Shown: positions 1 to 9,026, numbered from the stretch's first letter. The stretch: DNA of 64,000 nt from an uncultured Acetobacterium sp. (GCF_963664135.1 NZ_OY760905.1:3870736-3934735), one strand, 5' to 3'. The notes: a model not told the origin generated them from the sequence alone. Program-made: numbers and translations.

Positions 1-1
1 G

Positions 2-64
2 GAAAAAGGAATTGGAGATCATCAGAAAAGTCCTTATGAGGAGTTAGATCTCAGTCAGAGTTAA
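2..64 (+). CDS. possible C-terminal end of a gene cut by the left window edge
   Basis: A frame open from base 2 reads about 20 codons to a TAA at 62-64. The tail is polar and acidic, ending in SQS. No domain can be recognised in so short a piece, and chance is a real alternative. From 65 to 266 I see only AT-rich DNA with no convincing promoter. Confidence 0.25.
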   Translation, partial: EKGIGDHQKSPYEELDLSQS

Positions 65-266
65 CCTGAAAATTTGAATCAAATCAATAAAATACCAATA
101 TTTTGGTGTGTACCCCTGAATGAGAAACAGATCCTGAAAGTTTAAAAACTATCACAAATAAAAAATAATGGACAATGCATTTTTGCCGTTGGAAAGGGTA
201 AAAATACATATAGAAAGCTGGACAAGTTAATAGGAGAATTTGAATTTTCTACAAGGAGGCGAAGTT

Positions 267-1280
267 ATGAATGATCAAAATCTAAATCACGAACCAAGTT
301 CCAAACAAACTATATCTGAGAATTTCGATCAGAAAGAGGTAAAGTTATTCGCGATTAGAAACAAACGGCATTGGAGTCTGGTTATCATTCTCGCTTGTCT
401 GATCCTGATAATGGTCAGTGGGTGTTTTGCAGGAGCCAATTCAGATAACAACAAAAGCGTTGCCAATGAATCGGTGGCTACTGATCAGTCTGGAAGTGAA
501 ACTGCCAGTGCTGTCCCGGTGCCGGAGGAAGCAGCTAACGCAAACGCGCCCTTTGATGTATCAAAGATTGTCTATTCCGGAAACATTAGCCTATATGCAG
601 AAGATTATCGAACTACCTTTGATAAAATAAGCAGCTATGCAGTGGAACTGGGCGGATTTGTTCAAGACTCCGGTTCAAGCTACGTTTCTGAATCGGCAGA
701 CGTAAAGGAAAACTCTGGATACCTAACCATTCGGGTGCCATCGGGAAAATTCACAGAAGCGATGACACAAATCCAGACATTTGGCAGCCCGATCAGTTCC
801 AATGTCAGCAGCACTAACATTTCTCAGCAGTATCAGGATGTCCAGTCACAACTTAACAATCTGAAAATTGAAGAAGCACGACTGCTGGAATATTTGAAAC
901 AGGCTACAAATATAACCGATATGCTGGCTATTGAAACAGAACTCAACCGGGTTCGGACTGAAATTGACAGTCTGACGTCGACCATAAAAAACTGGGACAC
1001 TGAAATGGCTTATTCTTCGATTTATGTATCAATATATGAAACGCATTTATCTTCAACGATTATAAGTTCGCCATTTTCTGAGGTCTTAACGAAAATTGGG
1101 GAAGGCTTCATTACCTCTATCAACGTAATTCTTGCAATCCTGGCATTTCTGGTCGTTCTGATTTTTAGACTGATTCCATTTGCGATCATAGCTGGACTGG
1201 GGTTCCTGATATTTATAAAAATACGAAAAAAAATTAAAGAAAAAAAGAATAAAGAGACAAACATAGAAAAGCATAAATAA
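267..1280 (+). CDS. DUF4349-domain lipoprotein
   Basis: The product is 337 residues. A hydrophobic stretch ending in a lipobox-like VSGC follows a roughly 45-residue N-terminal cytoplasmic tail, so it is probably membrane-anchored or a lipoprotein. The middle holds the DUF4349 pattern: a beta-rich part, then a coiled-coil-like stretch (QYQDVQSQLNNLKIEEARLL), then a C-terminal transmembrane helix followed by a Lys/Glu-rich tail. The family has no established biochemical role; some members sit in cell-envelope contexts. I chose ATG 267 because AAGGAGGC lies 8 bases upstream; a TTG at 240 is in frame but has weaker support. A hairpin terminator follows directly, so it is probably monocistronic. 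Confidence 0.75.
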   Translation: MNDQNLNHEPSSKQTISENFDQKEVKLFAIRNKRHWSLVIILACLILIMVSGCFAGANSDNNKSVANESVATDQSGSETASAVPVPEEAANANAPFDVSKIVYSGNISLYAEDYRTTFDKISSYAVELGGFVQDSGSSYVSESADVKENSGYLTIRVPSGKFTEAMTQIQTFGSPISSNVSSTNISQQYQDVQSQLNNLKIEEARLLEYLKQATNITDMLAIETELNRVRTEIDSLTSTIKNWDTEMAYSSIYVSIYETHLSSTIISSPFSEVLTKIGEGFITSINVILAILAFLVVLIFRLIPFAIIAGLGFLIFIKIRKKIKEKKNKETNIEKHK

Positions 1281-1287
1281 GAATAAA

Positions 1288-1313
1288 GATGCCAGTTGAT
1301 GGCATCTTTTTTT
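1288..1313 (+). terminator. intrinsic terminator of the DUF4349 gene
   Basis: GATGCC (1288-1293) pairs with GGCATC (1301-1306) and is followed by seven T. It lies 8 bases after the stop codon. Confidence 0.8.
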
Positions 1314-1323
1314 GAGCAAAAAA

Positions 1324-1644
1324 TTACTGGATTAGACTGATGTCTGGGTTGGCGGTGTCGGGGTTGTTCCGGGGTCTGGTACTTGTTCCCCCAGGATCGC
1401 CAGTGCCGCCATTATGGCCGTTGCTGGTAACAATGCCGGTTTGCTCAATTTCAACGGACTGATTGCCAGCAGTTGAGGTGTAGGTTGAACCGACACTCAT
1501 CACAGAGGTGCTGATTATTGGTGTCAGATACAACGGTGGCGGTATCTAGTAGTAGTTTGTATTTGAAGCAGCAAAAACATTGGTAGAAAAGGCCATGGAC
1601 ATGGCTGTAATTGCCGATAAAATACTGACGGTTGTTTTTTTCAT
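1324..1644 (-). pseudogene. small secreted protein gene interrupted by an in-frame TAG
   Basis: ATG at 1644 is preceded by a good ribosome site (GGAGG) and starts a classic signal peptide (MKKTTVSILSAITAMSMAFS, cleavage near VFA-A). After 32 codons a TAG occurs (1548-1546), and the same frame then stays open for 73 more codons to TAA at 1324. That downstream part is rich in Ser, Thr, Pro, Gly and Asn, as expected of an exported surface peptide. The simplest reading is a nonsense mutation in a 105-residue secreted protein of unknown function. UAG readthrough is possible, but other genes here use TAG as an ordinary stop. Bases 1645-1891 upstream hold no recognisable gene. Confidence 0.6.
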
Positions 1645-1891
1645 TATGTTCCTCCATCCATTAATTTACAGATCTGTATGGAAAGTGGATCGTATTGGCT
1701 TAATAAAGAATAATCTTTTAAGGTGTTGTTTACGTGAACAAACCGTGAGAAATGGATGAAAAATCCGCAAATTAGGGATATCAGATAAATTTGCGATCGT
1801 AAAGAAATCAATTTAGATTAAATAACAGGATTAATTAAATAGAAATTCTGCAATTAAATAGGTAATTAGCGAAAAATTACTAAAAAAGTTA

Positions 1892-1920
1892 TTGACATAA
1901 GCTCTGTATACGTGTACAAT
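1892..1920 (+). promoter_or_regulatory. sigma-A promoter of the corrinoid protein/methyltransferase pair, with overlapping palindrome
   Basis: TTGACA (1892-1897), 17-base spacer, TACAAT (1915-1920). A near-perfect palindrome, TGTATACGTGTACA at 1906-1919 with one mismatched pair, overlaps the -10 box and looks like a repressor operator. The roughly 240-base leader from about 1927 to 2164 is AT-rich; I see no recognisable riboswitch or small gene in it. Confidence 0.7.
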
Positions 1921-2164
1921 AAAATTGTAAATAAGAAACAATTTATAATATTAAAAAATAGTTTTAGTTAAATTTAATTATCAAAGAAGAATCTAACAAT
2001 TAATTTATGGCATTTAAATGTGTTCGCAGTATAAGGTGACATAATTTTAATAGTTAAGAAACCAGCATTATAAATTGTAATTAATGTTATGTTTATAAAT
2101 TCTGCAGCTGATGCACACAAACAGTTGCCATAGAATACTAAAAATAAAAAATAGGAGAAAAAAG

Positions 2165-2791
2165 ATGTCAAAAATTCAAGAAGTTAAAGAAAAAGTAGAA
2201 ATTGGTAAAACTAAACTGGTTCCCGGACTGGTTCAGGAAGCATTGGACGAAGGCAACGCCCCTGGCGAGATCCTTCAAGCGATGGTTGAATCCATGAGCG
2301 TAGTCGGCGAAAAATTCTCTTCCGGAGAAATATTCGTTCCCGAAATGTTGATCGCTGCTAAAGCGATGTCAAAAGGCGTTGACGTTTTACGTCCGCTGAT
2401 GGCTGGCGACACTTCGGCATCTTTAGGAACCTGTATTATCGGAACGGTTGCCGGCGATTTACATGATATCGGTAAAAACCTGGTCTCGATGATGATTGAA
2501 AGTGCCGGATTTACGATGGTTGATCTGGGTGTTGATGTACCAGCCGAAAAATTTGTGGAAGCTGTTAAAGAAAACGAAAACGTTACTTTAGTTGCCTGTT
2601 CAGGTCTTTTAACAACCACCATGCCAGCACTTAAAGAAGCCGTTCAAACCATTAAAGCCAGCGGCCTAAATGTTAAAGTGATTGTTGGTGGCGCCCCTGT
2701 GACACCAGAATATGCAACTGAAATTGGCGCTGATGGATTTGCTCCAGACGCCGGTAGTGCCGCTGTTAAAGCCAAAGAACTTGTTGCTTGA
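2165..2791 (+). CDS. corrinoid (cobalamin-binding) methyltransferase protein, MtxC type
   Basis: The 208-residue product has the two-domain layout of MtaC/MtbC-like corrinoid proteins: a helical cap (about residues 1-85) and a B12-binding Rossmann domain (about 88-208). The cobalt-ligand motif DxHxxG is present as DLHDIG with His100, and the later GG motif (VGGAPVT) is intact. Such proteins accept a methyl group from a substrate-specific methyltransferase and pass it to tetrahydrofolate or a thiol. ATG 2165 follows AGGAGA at normal spacing. The partner methyltransferase lies 36 bases downstream in the same operon. The substrate cannot be read from the sequence. Confidence 0.92.
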   Translation: MSKIQEVKEKVEIGKTKLVPGLVQEALDEGNAPGEILQAMVESMSVVGEKFSSGEIFVPEMLIAAKAMSKGVDVLRPLMAGDTSASLGTCIIGTVAGDLHDIGKNLVSMMIESAGFTMVDLGVDVPAEKFVEAVKENENVTLVACSGLLTTTMPALKEAVQTIKASGLNVKVIVGGAPVTPEYATEIGADGFAPDAGSAAVKAKELVA

Positions 2792-2827
2792 GCTGCAATT
2801 AATAAGAAAATTAAAGGAGACCCAAAA

Positions 2828-3808
2828 ATGTTAACAAAAAGACAAAATTTAATGGAAACCATCAAGGGCGGAAATCCAGATCGGTTTGTAAAACAATATG
2901 AAGCTTTTGCGATGATGATGAAAACACCAATCACCCGAGCCAAGCCACCAATTGGCGGCGAAATTGTGAATGAATGGGGTGTAACAACCCGATGGCCAGA
3001 AGGTCAGTTAGGCGCATTTCCAGTGCATGATGACGAACATATTGTCGTCAAAGACATTACCAAATGGAAAGATACTGTCAAAGCTCCGAATGTTAAACAT
3101 CCGGAAGAAGATTGGGCGACAGCCATCGCTGATGCCAATGCCGTTGATCGAAATGAACAGTATGTGACCGCTTTTGTAGCACCTGGTATTTTTGAAAATG
3201 TTCATTATCTGATGAGCATGGAAGAAGCGCTAATGGCTTTTTATGAAGAACCCGAAGCCATGCATGAGCTCATCGATTATCTGGTAGAATATGAATTAAA
3301 ACTCGCTAAAGAATTTGTCGATCACATTCATCCAGATGCGATTTTCCATCATGATGACTGGGGCAGTCAGATTAATTCCTTTATGTCCCCGGATATGTTT
3401 GAAGAATTCTTTGTTCCAGCCTATAAAAAAATATATGGTTACTATAAAGAAAACGGTGTTGAACTGGTTATTCATCATAGTGATAGTTATGGCGCCAATC
3501 TTGTTCCGGCTATGATTGAAATGGGCATCGATATCTGGCAAGGCGTTATGACAACCAATAATGTTCCCGAGCTGATCAAAAAGTACGGTGGACAAATAAC
3601 TTTCATGGGCGATATCGACAGTGGCGTCATTGACTTTCCAGAATGGACTCAGGAAAATATTGCTGAGAAAGTTGAAACTGCCTGCCGACGATGTGGTAAA
3701 TTATACTTTATTCCCGGTGCCAGCCAGGGCTTGAATATAAGTTCATTCCCCGGTGTTTATGAAGCAACGGATGAAGAAATCGACAGAATGACAAAGGAAA
3801 TGTTTTAA
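2828..3808 (+). CDS. uroporphyrinogen decarboxylase-fold corrinoid methyltransferase with non-canonical metal site
   Basis: The 326-residue protein belongs to the URO-D/MtbA superfamily and follows a corrinoid protein gene, so it probably moves a methyl group to or from that corrinoid. Other members in this window have an HxCG motif and a late GC or ACG motif supplying zinc-binding Cys. Here the first reads HHSDS (around residue 217) and the second reads PGASQG, so both usual Cys ligands are missing. A CRRC pair lies just before the second motif, and an HHDD motif (IFHHDDWG) lies mid-protein. The family includes O-demethylase methyltransferases with different zinc ligands, so an O-methyl substrate is possible. 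AAGGAGA precedes the ATG; a terminator follows. Confidence 0.82.
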   Translation: MLTKRQNLMETIKGGNPDRFVKQYEAFAMMMKTPITRAKPPIGGEIVNEWGVTTRWPEGQLGAFPVHDDEHIVVKDITKWKDTVKAPNVKHPEEDWATAIADANAVDRNEQYVTAFVAPGIFENVHYLMSMEEALMAFYEEPEAMHELIDYLVEYELKLAKEFVDHIHPDAIFHHDDWGSQINSFMSPDMFEEFFVPAYKKIYGYYKENGVELVIHHSDSYGANLVPAMIEMGIDIWQGVMTTNNVPELIKKYGGQITFMGDIDSGVIDFPEWTQENIAEKVETACRRCGKLYFIPGASQGLNISSFPGVYEATDEEIDRMTKEMF

Positions 3809-3860
3809 TACTGGGCAAAATAGTCTAAATAAAATTAGTTATTACTTTTAAAACTCGAAA

Positions 3861-3897
3861 GGATTGCTGCTGAAATTAACGGAAGCAATCCTTTTTT
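3861..3897 (+). terminator. intrinsic terminator after the first methyltransferase pair
   Basis: GGATTGCT (3861-3868) pairs with AGCAATCC (3884-3891), followed by six T. Confidence 0.85.
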
Positions 3898-4071
3898 ATT
3901 AAAAGTGCGGCAAGCGGCTTTGGTGAGAAATCTCGCTTTCGCAGACAAAGACATTTGCGCAGTGAAACGAGCGAGTTCTGATTGCGATCAGAGCTGTTTT
4001 TCCAGTTCCAATACTGATAGTTAGAATTGCGTCTTTGATGTTGTTTTGAAATAAAAAGTAGTGAATGACTG
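3898..4071. other. intergenic segment without a gene, locally less AT-rich
   Basis: About 170 bases between the terminator and the TetR promoter are richer in G and C than the flanks. They contain several short GCG/CGC-rich words and an imperfect hairpin (CTGATTGCGATCAG). No credible ORF on either strand. It could be a remnant or a dispersed repeat, but only one copy is seen in this window. Confidence 0.3.
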
Positions 4072-4112
4072 TTGACAGGAAATAGATAAACATGTTAACA
4101 TAACACTGTTAT
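4072..4112 (+). promoter_or_regulatory. tetR promoter and TetR operator 1
   Basis: TTGACA (4072-4077) and TAACAT (4096-4101) with an 18-base spacer. The perfect palindrome ATAACACTGTTAT (4100-4112) abuts the -10 box. The identical 13-mer appears before the ABC transporter at 4826-4838, which marks it as the regulator's own operator. Confidence 0.75.
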
Positions 4113-4139
4113 CTAAATTATTAGAACAAAAGGTGCAAA

Positions 4140-4760
4140 ATGGGTAATGAAACAGAAACACGAGAACGATTATTAGAAGTTGCGAAGCAGGAGTTTCTGG
4201 AATTGGGCTATGAAAAAGCTTCGATGCGAAAGATTTGCAAAAAAGCAGGGGTTACAACGGGCGCTTTATATTTCTTTTTTAAAGATAAGAATGATCTGTT
4301 TGCAGCGTTAGTTAAAAAAGTTGCTGATGAAATAAAAATGATCATTGTCCATCATACCCAAAAAGAGCAAACTATTTATGAGGATGCAAAAACGACGCCT
4401 GAGGTAATAATTGCCGATGGGATAGAGCAGGGACGCGATTTTGTAACCTACATGTATGCCAATAAAGATGCGTTTATGTTGCTCCTCAGCAAAGCCAATG
4501 GATCAGCATATGAGAATTTTTATGATGAACTGGTCGACTTGATGGAAAAAAATACGCTTCAATTTCTGGATCACATGACTTCTGAAAATGGCAAAGAAAA
4601 TGAGATCAATCCCTACACCATGCATTGGTTGGCGCATCTGGAAACCTCGTCCTTTGCCCAATTGTTGACGCATGGATTGACGTTAGAAGAAGCCTTGATT
4701 CAAGCCGAGGTCATTGCCAAATATCTAACCGGCGGCTGGCTGGAGATATTAAAAAAGTAA
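4140..4760 (+). CDS. TetR/AcrR family transcriptional regulator
   Basis: The 206-residue product starts with a TetR helix-turn-helix (ETRERLLEVAKQEFLELGYE through TTGALYFFFKDKNDLF, residues 4-50), followed by a ligand-binding helical domain without a recognisable specificity. It sits upstream of an ABC exporter in the same direction. Identical 13-base palindromes in front of both units imply autorepression and repression of the exporter until an effector, perhaps an exported toxic or envelope-active compound, binds. ATG 4140 has a weak AAGGTG ribosome site. Confidence 0.88.
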   Translation: MGNETETRERLLEVAKQEFLELGYEKASMRKICKKAGVTTGALYFFFKDKNDLFAALVKKVADEIKMIIVHHTQKEQTIYEDAKTTPEVIIADGIEQGRDFVTYMYANKDAFMLLLSKANGSAYENFYDELVDLMEKNTLQFLDHMTSENGKENEINPYTMHWLAHLETSSFAQLLTHGLTLEEALIQAEVIAKYLTGGWLEILKK

Positions 4761-4779
4761 ACAGAATAGTGCATATATT

Positions 4780-4816
4780 AAAATTGAATTTGAATCTTGA
4801 GTTCAATTTTATTTTT
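4780..4816 (+). terminator. terminator after tetR
   Basis: AAAATTGAA (4780-4788) pairs perfectly with TTCAATTTT (4802-4810), followed by a T-rich tract. This separates tetR from the transporter operon. Confidence 0.6.
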
Positions 4817-4825
4817 AAATTAAAC

Positions 4826-4838
4826 ATAACACTGTTAT
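4826..4838 (+). promoter_or_regulatory. TetR operator 2, upstream of the ABC exporter
   Basis: Exact copy of the palindrome ATAACACTGTTAT seen at 4100-4112. A clear -35 box cannot be fixed here; TATGCT at 4836-4841 is a possible -10. Confidence 0.65.
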
Positions 4839-4925
4839 GCTATGCGAACATCAAATAATTTTAACTAACCGGCAAAATAGGGTTCAGAATAAGTTATTGT
4901 TATTAAAGAGTTGAAAGGGGCAAAA

Positions 4926-5624
4926 ATGTTTATCGAAGTGACTGATATTAAAAAAAGTTATGGCGAAGGTGGAAGCTACGTTCAAGTACTTAAAGGTGTA
5001 ACCACCGTAATTGAAAAGGGTCAAATCTGTGCGATACTGGGACCAAGCGGATCGGGAAAATCAACGCTGCTTAATACCATCGGCGGGTTGGATACCATTG
5101 ATAGTGGCAATATAAAAATAAGTAACATCGAAATCACCAAGCTGAATTCAAAAGAATTATCGCTGTACCGACGAAATTATCTGGGCTTTATTTTTCAGTT
5201 CTATAATTTGGTTCCAAATCTGACGGTCAAAGAAAATATCCAGGTTTGTGAATACCTAACAAAAAAGCCATTGGATATTAATGAACTGCTGGAAATATTG
5301 GGATTAACCGAGCATCAGAAAAAATTTCCAGCCCAATTATCAGGCGGGCAGCAACAGCGGTGTGCCATTGCCAGAGCGCTGATAAAAAATCCTGAGCTGC
5401 TATTGTGTGACGAACCGACCGGAGCACTAGATTATCAGGCCTCCCGGGAGATTCTCATGCTAATTGAGAAAATTAATAAAAAATATGGCACAACCATGCT
5501 CATTGTTACCCATAACACGGCCATTAAAGAGATGGTTCATCGGGTAATAAAAATCAAAGACGGTCAAATCAGTGAAGACTACGCCAACAGCGTATTAAAA
5601 CCGGCCAGTCAACTGGAATGGTAG
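4926..5624 (+). CDS. ABC transporter ATP-binding protein (MacB/LolD-like)
   Basis: The 232-residue ATPase has Walker [10 protein letters not shown], a Q-loop FQFYNLVPN, signature LSGGQQQR, Walker [13 protein letters not shown] and a switch His in VTHN. This set is typical of the MacB/LolD/FtsE type that pairs with FtsX-fold permeases. It lies 9 bases before the permease gene, and the two form one transporter. ATG 4926 follows GAAAGGGG; a TTG at 4911 is in frame but has no ribosome site. Expression is probably controlled by the TetR protein upstream. Confidence 0.93.
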   Translation: MFIEVTDIKKSYGEGGSYVQVLKGVTTVIEKGQICAILGPSGSGKSTLLNTIGGLDTIDSGNIKISNIEITKLNSKELSLYRRNYLGFIFQFYNLVPNLTVKENIQVCEYLTKKPLDINELLEILGLTEHQKKFPAQLSGGQQQRCAIARALIKNPELLLCDEPTGALDYQASREILMLIEKINKKYGTTMLIVTHNTAIKEMVHRVIKIKDGQISEDYANSVLKPASQLEW

Positions 5625-5633
5625 GGCGTTCCA

Positions 5634-8522
5634 ATGATTTTAAATAAGCGAATCATCCGGGAGCTTAAAGAAAACTGGGTACGATATGGCGCACTGGCAT
5701 TTTTAATCATCTTTTCACTGGGGTTGGTCGTGAGCATGGCAGGCTCCACCGATGTGGTCAATTATACCATTGATAAAAATAATGAAAAGAATCAACTGGA
5801 AGACGGCGAATTTTCGGTCTATGTTCCGTTAACCGAAAATCAGCAGCTGGAACTTGAAAAGATGGGAGCAAGAACCGAAGCAGCCTTTTATATCGATTTG
5901 CCTGGCCTAGAAAAATCCGTCCTGCGGGTTTTTAAAAATCGAAATAATATCAATACCATTGAGCTGGAAGAAGGACGATTAGCTGATCAAATCGGTGAAA
6001 TCGTCCTGGAGAAACACTATGCTGAAAATCATGGGATTCATGTGGGACAGTCCATTGAAGTGGGTCAGAAAAACTATCTGGTAACTGGTATAGGAACCGT
6101 GCCGGATTATTCCAATGTAGTCCAAAATGTTTCTGATGTATTGGCGGATTTAAATCAATTCAGCATTGGGTTTGTAGCCGAAGCTGAGTTTAATCAACTG
6201 TTAGCAGGGGATACCAACGTCGAATATAATTACAGTTACAAGTTGGATGGCAACCTGACCACTTCAGAGCTTAAAGAAAAATTAGTTGATTTGGATTTTG
6301 ATAAAACAAAGGTCGCCAATAAATATATGCAAGAAATCATCGATACTATTGAAAAAGGAAAAAATGATTTATCCGGTAGCGTTAATGATTTGGCAGATGG
6401 CACGCAAAAACTAACAAATGGAACAAGCGCACTTCAACAAGGAAGTAATGAATTGGCAGAAGGAGCAGGCAGTCTGGCAAATGGCATCGATCAACTAAGC
6501 TCAGGTTTAGCAGAACTGACAAATTCTAATGCCACTTTAAATAAAGCAGCTGACGACGTTTTTCAGGGGATGATTGCGCAGGTAAATAGTGAATTTGAAA
6601 ATATCGGGATGACAGTCACCGTTACCGGCGATAATTACAGTAGTGTGATTGACAGCTTAATCAAAACCATTGACGGCTCAGATGCGAATGCTGTGATCGC
6701 GCTGAATACCATGAAAGCGCAACTGGATAGTTACAAAGCCTTTAAAGATGGATTAAAAACCTACACCAATGGTGTTGAATCAGCCTATTCCGGGTCGGCG
6801 GAATTGTCAGCAGGGGCAGATGATCTGTATCAAGGCAGCAAAGCCTTGGCAAATGGGGTCAATACCTTGAGTAATGGCTCGGCCGAGTTAAACAGCGGAA
6901 TGGGAGAATTTAAAAGCCAGGTCACCAATTTTATCAATGAAAATATGGATTATCAATACGTCAATCTGATCACTTTTTTAGAAGCTGGTGATAATCAACG
7001 GATAACAAGCTGCAAAAGTGATGCTGCCATCAATAAAAACTCTGCTCTAATTGCGGGCGTTATTATTATATCCTTAATTGCCTATATGATTTCAGTATTC
7101 GTCATTCATGCCATCGACAAGGAAAGTGCAGTGATCGGGGCGCTGTATTCAATGGGCTATGTAAAAAAAGAGGTGCTTAGACATTTTATGATCCTGCCGA
7201 TCCTGATTGTCACAGCAGCGGCAATGCTGGGAACCGGCCTGGGGTTTGTGCTGATTGGAGAGAATATTAAAGAAAATGTTGCCTATTATTCTTATCCCGG
7301 CTATTCGATGGTGTTTCCACCTTATCTTTTGATCTATGGTGTTTTGCTACCCATACTGATTGCTTTTCTTGTAAATTATATCGTCATCAACAGCAAATTA
7401 TCCATGGCACCGCTCAAATTACTCAGACGGGAAAAGAAACAGCATCAGCTGGCAAACATCGATTTGAAAGAGATGGGTTTTATTAATCGCTATCGGATTC
7501 GTCAGTTGCTGCGAGAAATCCGGGGAAATATTACCATGTTCTGGGGATTACTTATTGCCATTCTACTGATGGTTTTTGGATTCAGTATTTATGGGAGTGT
7601 TAGTGCCTATGTCAATAATGTGGCCTCAGATGTCGAGTACAATTATCTTTACTTGTTAAAATATCCCATGGAAACTGCCCCCAATGATGCCACTAAAGCT
7701 TACACCGAGTCTTTAACAGCAGACCTTGATTTAACCGGGGGTGAGATGGACGTGACGATCCAGGGGATTGATGATGAAAACCCCTATTTTGATTTCTCGC
7801 TGGATGGCGAAAAAAATGAGGTGATCATTTCAGATTCAGTTGCCAACAAGTTCGGTTATAAGGTGGGAGATGAGATTACCCTGTCTGATAATCTTGAAGA
7901 TCGAAATTACAACTTTAGGGTTAAAGAAGTGGTGAATTTTGCCAGTGGCCTCTATATTTTTATGGACATTAAAGACATGCGCGAGCTGTTTGGACAGGAA
8001 GACGACTACTATAATACCCTGATGTCTGATCATGAACTGGATGTTGAAGCGGGAAGAATTGCCACAGTCATAACGGTTGATAAAATGGTAGCTGCGGCTA
8101 GACAAATGTTTACAATGATGTATGGATTGGTGATTACTATTCTGGGCGCATCGGTACTGCTTTTTGCGATTGTTATGTATTTATTAGTAAAAATGATGAT
8201 TGATAAATCAACCTTCAGCATTTCATTAATCAAGGTGTTTGGCTATAATGAGCGGGAAATAAAAAAGCTATACCTGGGCACCACCTTTTATACGGTTGCG
8301 CTCTCGACTCTGATTGCGATTCCGGTCAGTAAAATGATTATCAATCAGATTTATCCATATATGGTATCCAATGTTTCGGCTGGGATGAATGCTACCATGG
8401 AACCCCAATCTTATCTGATTATGGTGGCGATTATTATAACTACTTATGCCATCGTTAATTATCTGGTCGGTCGGCACTTAAAAAAGATCTCACTGGTTGA
8501 AATCTTAAAAGAACGTGAGTAG
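5634..8522 (+). CDS. FtsX-family ABC transporter permease with large extracellular coiled region
   Basis: The 962-residue permease has an N-terminal transmembrane helix, a long extracytoplasmic domain, three helices around residues 465-580, a second extracytoplasmic domain, and three C-terminal helices (two FtsX domains in all). Residues about 240-440 carry repeated NG-SEL/ANGxxxL heptad-like units, similar to those in YhgE/Pip and other large exporters, which probably form an extended coiled coil. Together with the upstream ATPase it probably exports lipids, peptides or antimicrobials rather than importing nutrients. The substrate is unknown. Confidence 0.88.
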   Translation: MILNKRIIRELKENWVRYGALAFLIIFSLGLVVSMAGSTDVVNYTIDKNNEKNQLEDGEFSVYVPLTENQQLELEKMGARTEAAFYIDLPGLEKSVLRVFKNRNNINTIELEEGRLADQIGEIVLEKHYAENHGIHVGQSIEVGQKNYLVTGIGTVPDYSNVVQNVSDVLADLNQFSIGFVAEAEFNQLLAGDTNVEYNYSYKLDGNLTTSELKEKLVDLDFDKTKVANKYMQEIIDTIEKGKNDLSGSVNDLADGTQKLTNGTSALQQGSNELAEGAGSLANGIDQLSSGLAELTNSNATLNKAADDVFQGMIAQVNSEFENIGMTVTVTGDNYSSVIDSLIKTIDGSDANAVIALNTMKAQLDSYKAFKDGLKTYTNGVESAYSGSAELSAGADDLYQGSKALANGVNTLSNGSAELNSGMGEFKSQVTNFINENMDYQYVNLITFLEAGDNQRITSCKSDAAINKNSALIAGVIIISLIAYMISVFVIHAIDKESAVIGALYSMGYVKKEVLRHFMILPILIVTAAAMLGTGLGFVLIGENIKENVAYYSYPGYSMVFPPYLLIYGVLLPILIAFLVNYIVINSKLSMAPLKLLRREKKQHQLANIDLKEMGFINRYRIRQLLREIRGNITMFWGLLIAILLMVFGFSIYGSVSAYVNNVASDVEYNYLYLLKYPMETAPNDATKAYTESLTADLDLTGGEMDVTIQGIDDENPYFDFSLDGEKNEVIISDSVANKFGYKVGDEITLSDNLEDRNYNFRVKEVVNFASGLYIFMDIKDMRELFGQEDDYYNTLMSDHELDVEAGRIATVITVDKMVAAARQMFTMMYGLVITILGASVLLFAIVMYLLVKMMIDKSTFSISLIKVFGYNEREIKKLYLGTTFYTVALSTLIAIPVSKMIINQIYPYMVSNVSAGMNATMEPQSYLIMVAIIITTYAIVNYLVGRHLKKISLVEILKERE

Positions 8523-8561
8523 CAGCGCATAAAGGCTTATGTACGACCAACCTAGCTTGGT

Positions 8562-9005
8562 TTAATTATCCTGATCAACAAAGGCTGCCAGAATCACATC
8601 AAGGGCATGAATGACGTTCATTTTTTCGTCATCGGGAATGTTCGTAAAAATATCGGCAAAAAAAGCATTGTTATTGCTTTCGATCGTTTCAAAGATAATA
8701 ATACCAGATTCTGTCAGGGATATGTTAACACTGCGTCGGTCTTCAAGTGAAGGGATGCGTAGGACATATCCCTTTTTAACGAGGCCGTCCACGGTGCGGC
8801 TGGTGGTGCTCATATCGATGGCCAGAATAACGGATAACTCTTTTAAAGAAATGGTTTCAATACGGCCAATTTCTACCAAGGCATGGCATTGGGCCAGGGT
8901 CAGAACTTCGGCACAGCAGCTGCCATTGTTTTTTTTCAGAAGTCCCAATTTTCGTTCAAGGATTCGTATTTGTTCTCTAAATTATTTTGGATGTGCTCGA
9001 TTCAT
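8562..9005 (-). pseudogene. MarR-family regulator with an ochre stop at codon 8
   Basis: ATG 9005 has an ideal ribosome site (AAGGAGGAC), but codon 8 is TAA (8984-8982). Immediately after it the frame continues with residues typical of MarR proteins (FREQIRILERKLGLLKKNNG), then a winged helix (TLAQCHALVEIGR and EDRRSVNISLTESG). The full form would be 147 residues. Translation could restart at TTG 8948, giving a 128-residue protein that lacks part of the dimerisation helix; no good ribosome site supports it. A Cys pair (GSCCAE) could be redox- or metal-sensing. The divergent neighbour is a disrupted argD, so the locus may be decaying. Confidence 0.75.
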
Positions 9006-9026
9006 AATAGCGTCCTCCTTTAGTGA

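Noticed and set aside
1927-2164. Riboswitch in the long leader of the first corrinoid operon
   Set aside because: A cobalamin or SAM riboswitch was considered, but no conserved core or paired stems could be recognised; the segment is simply AT-rich.
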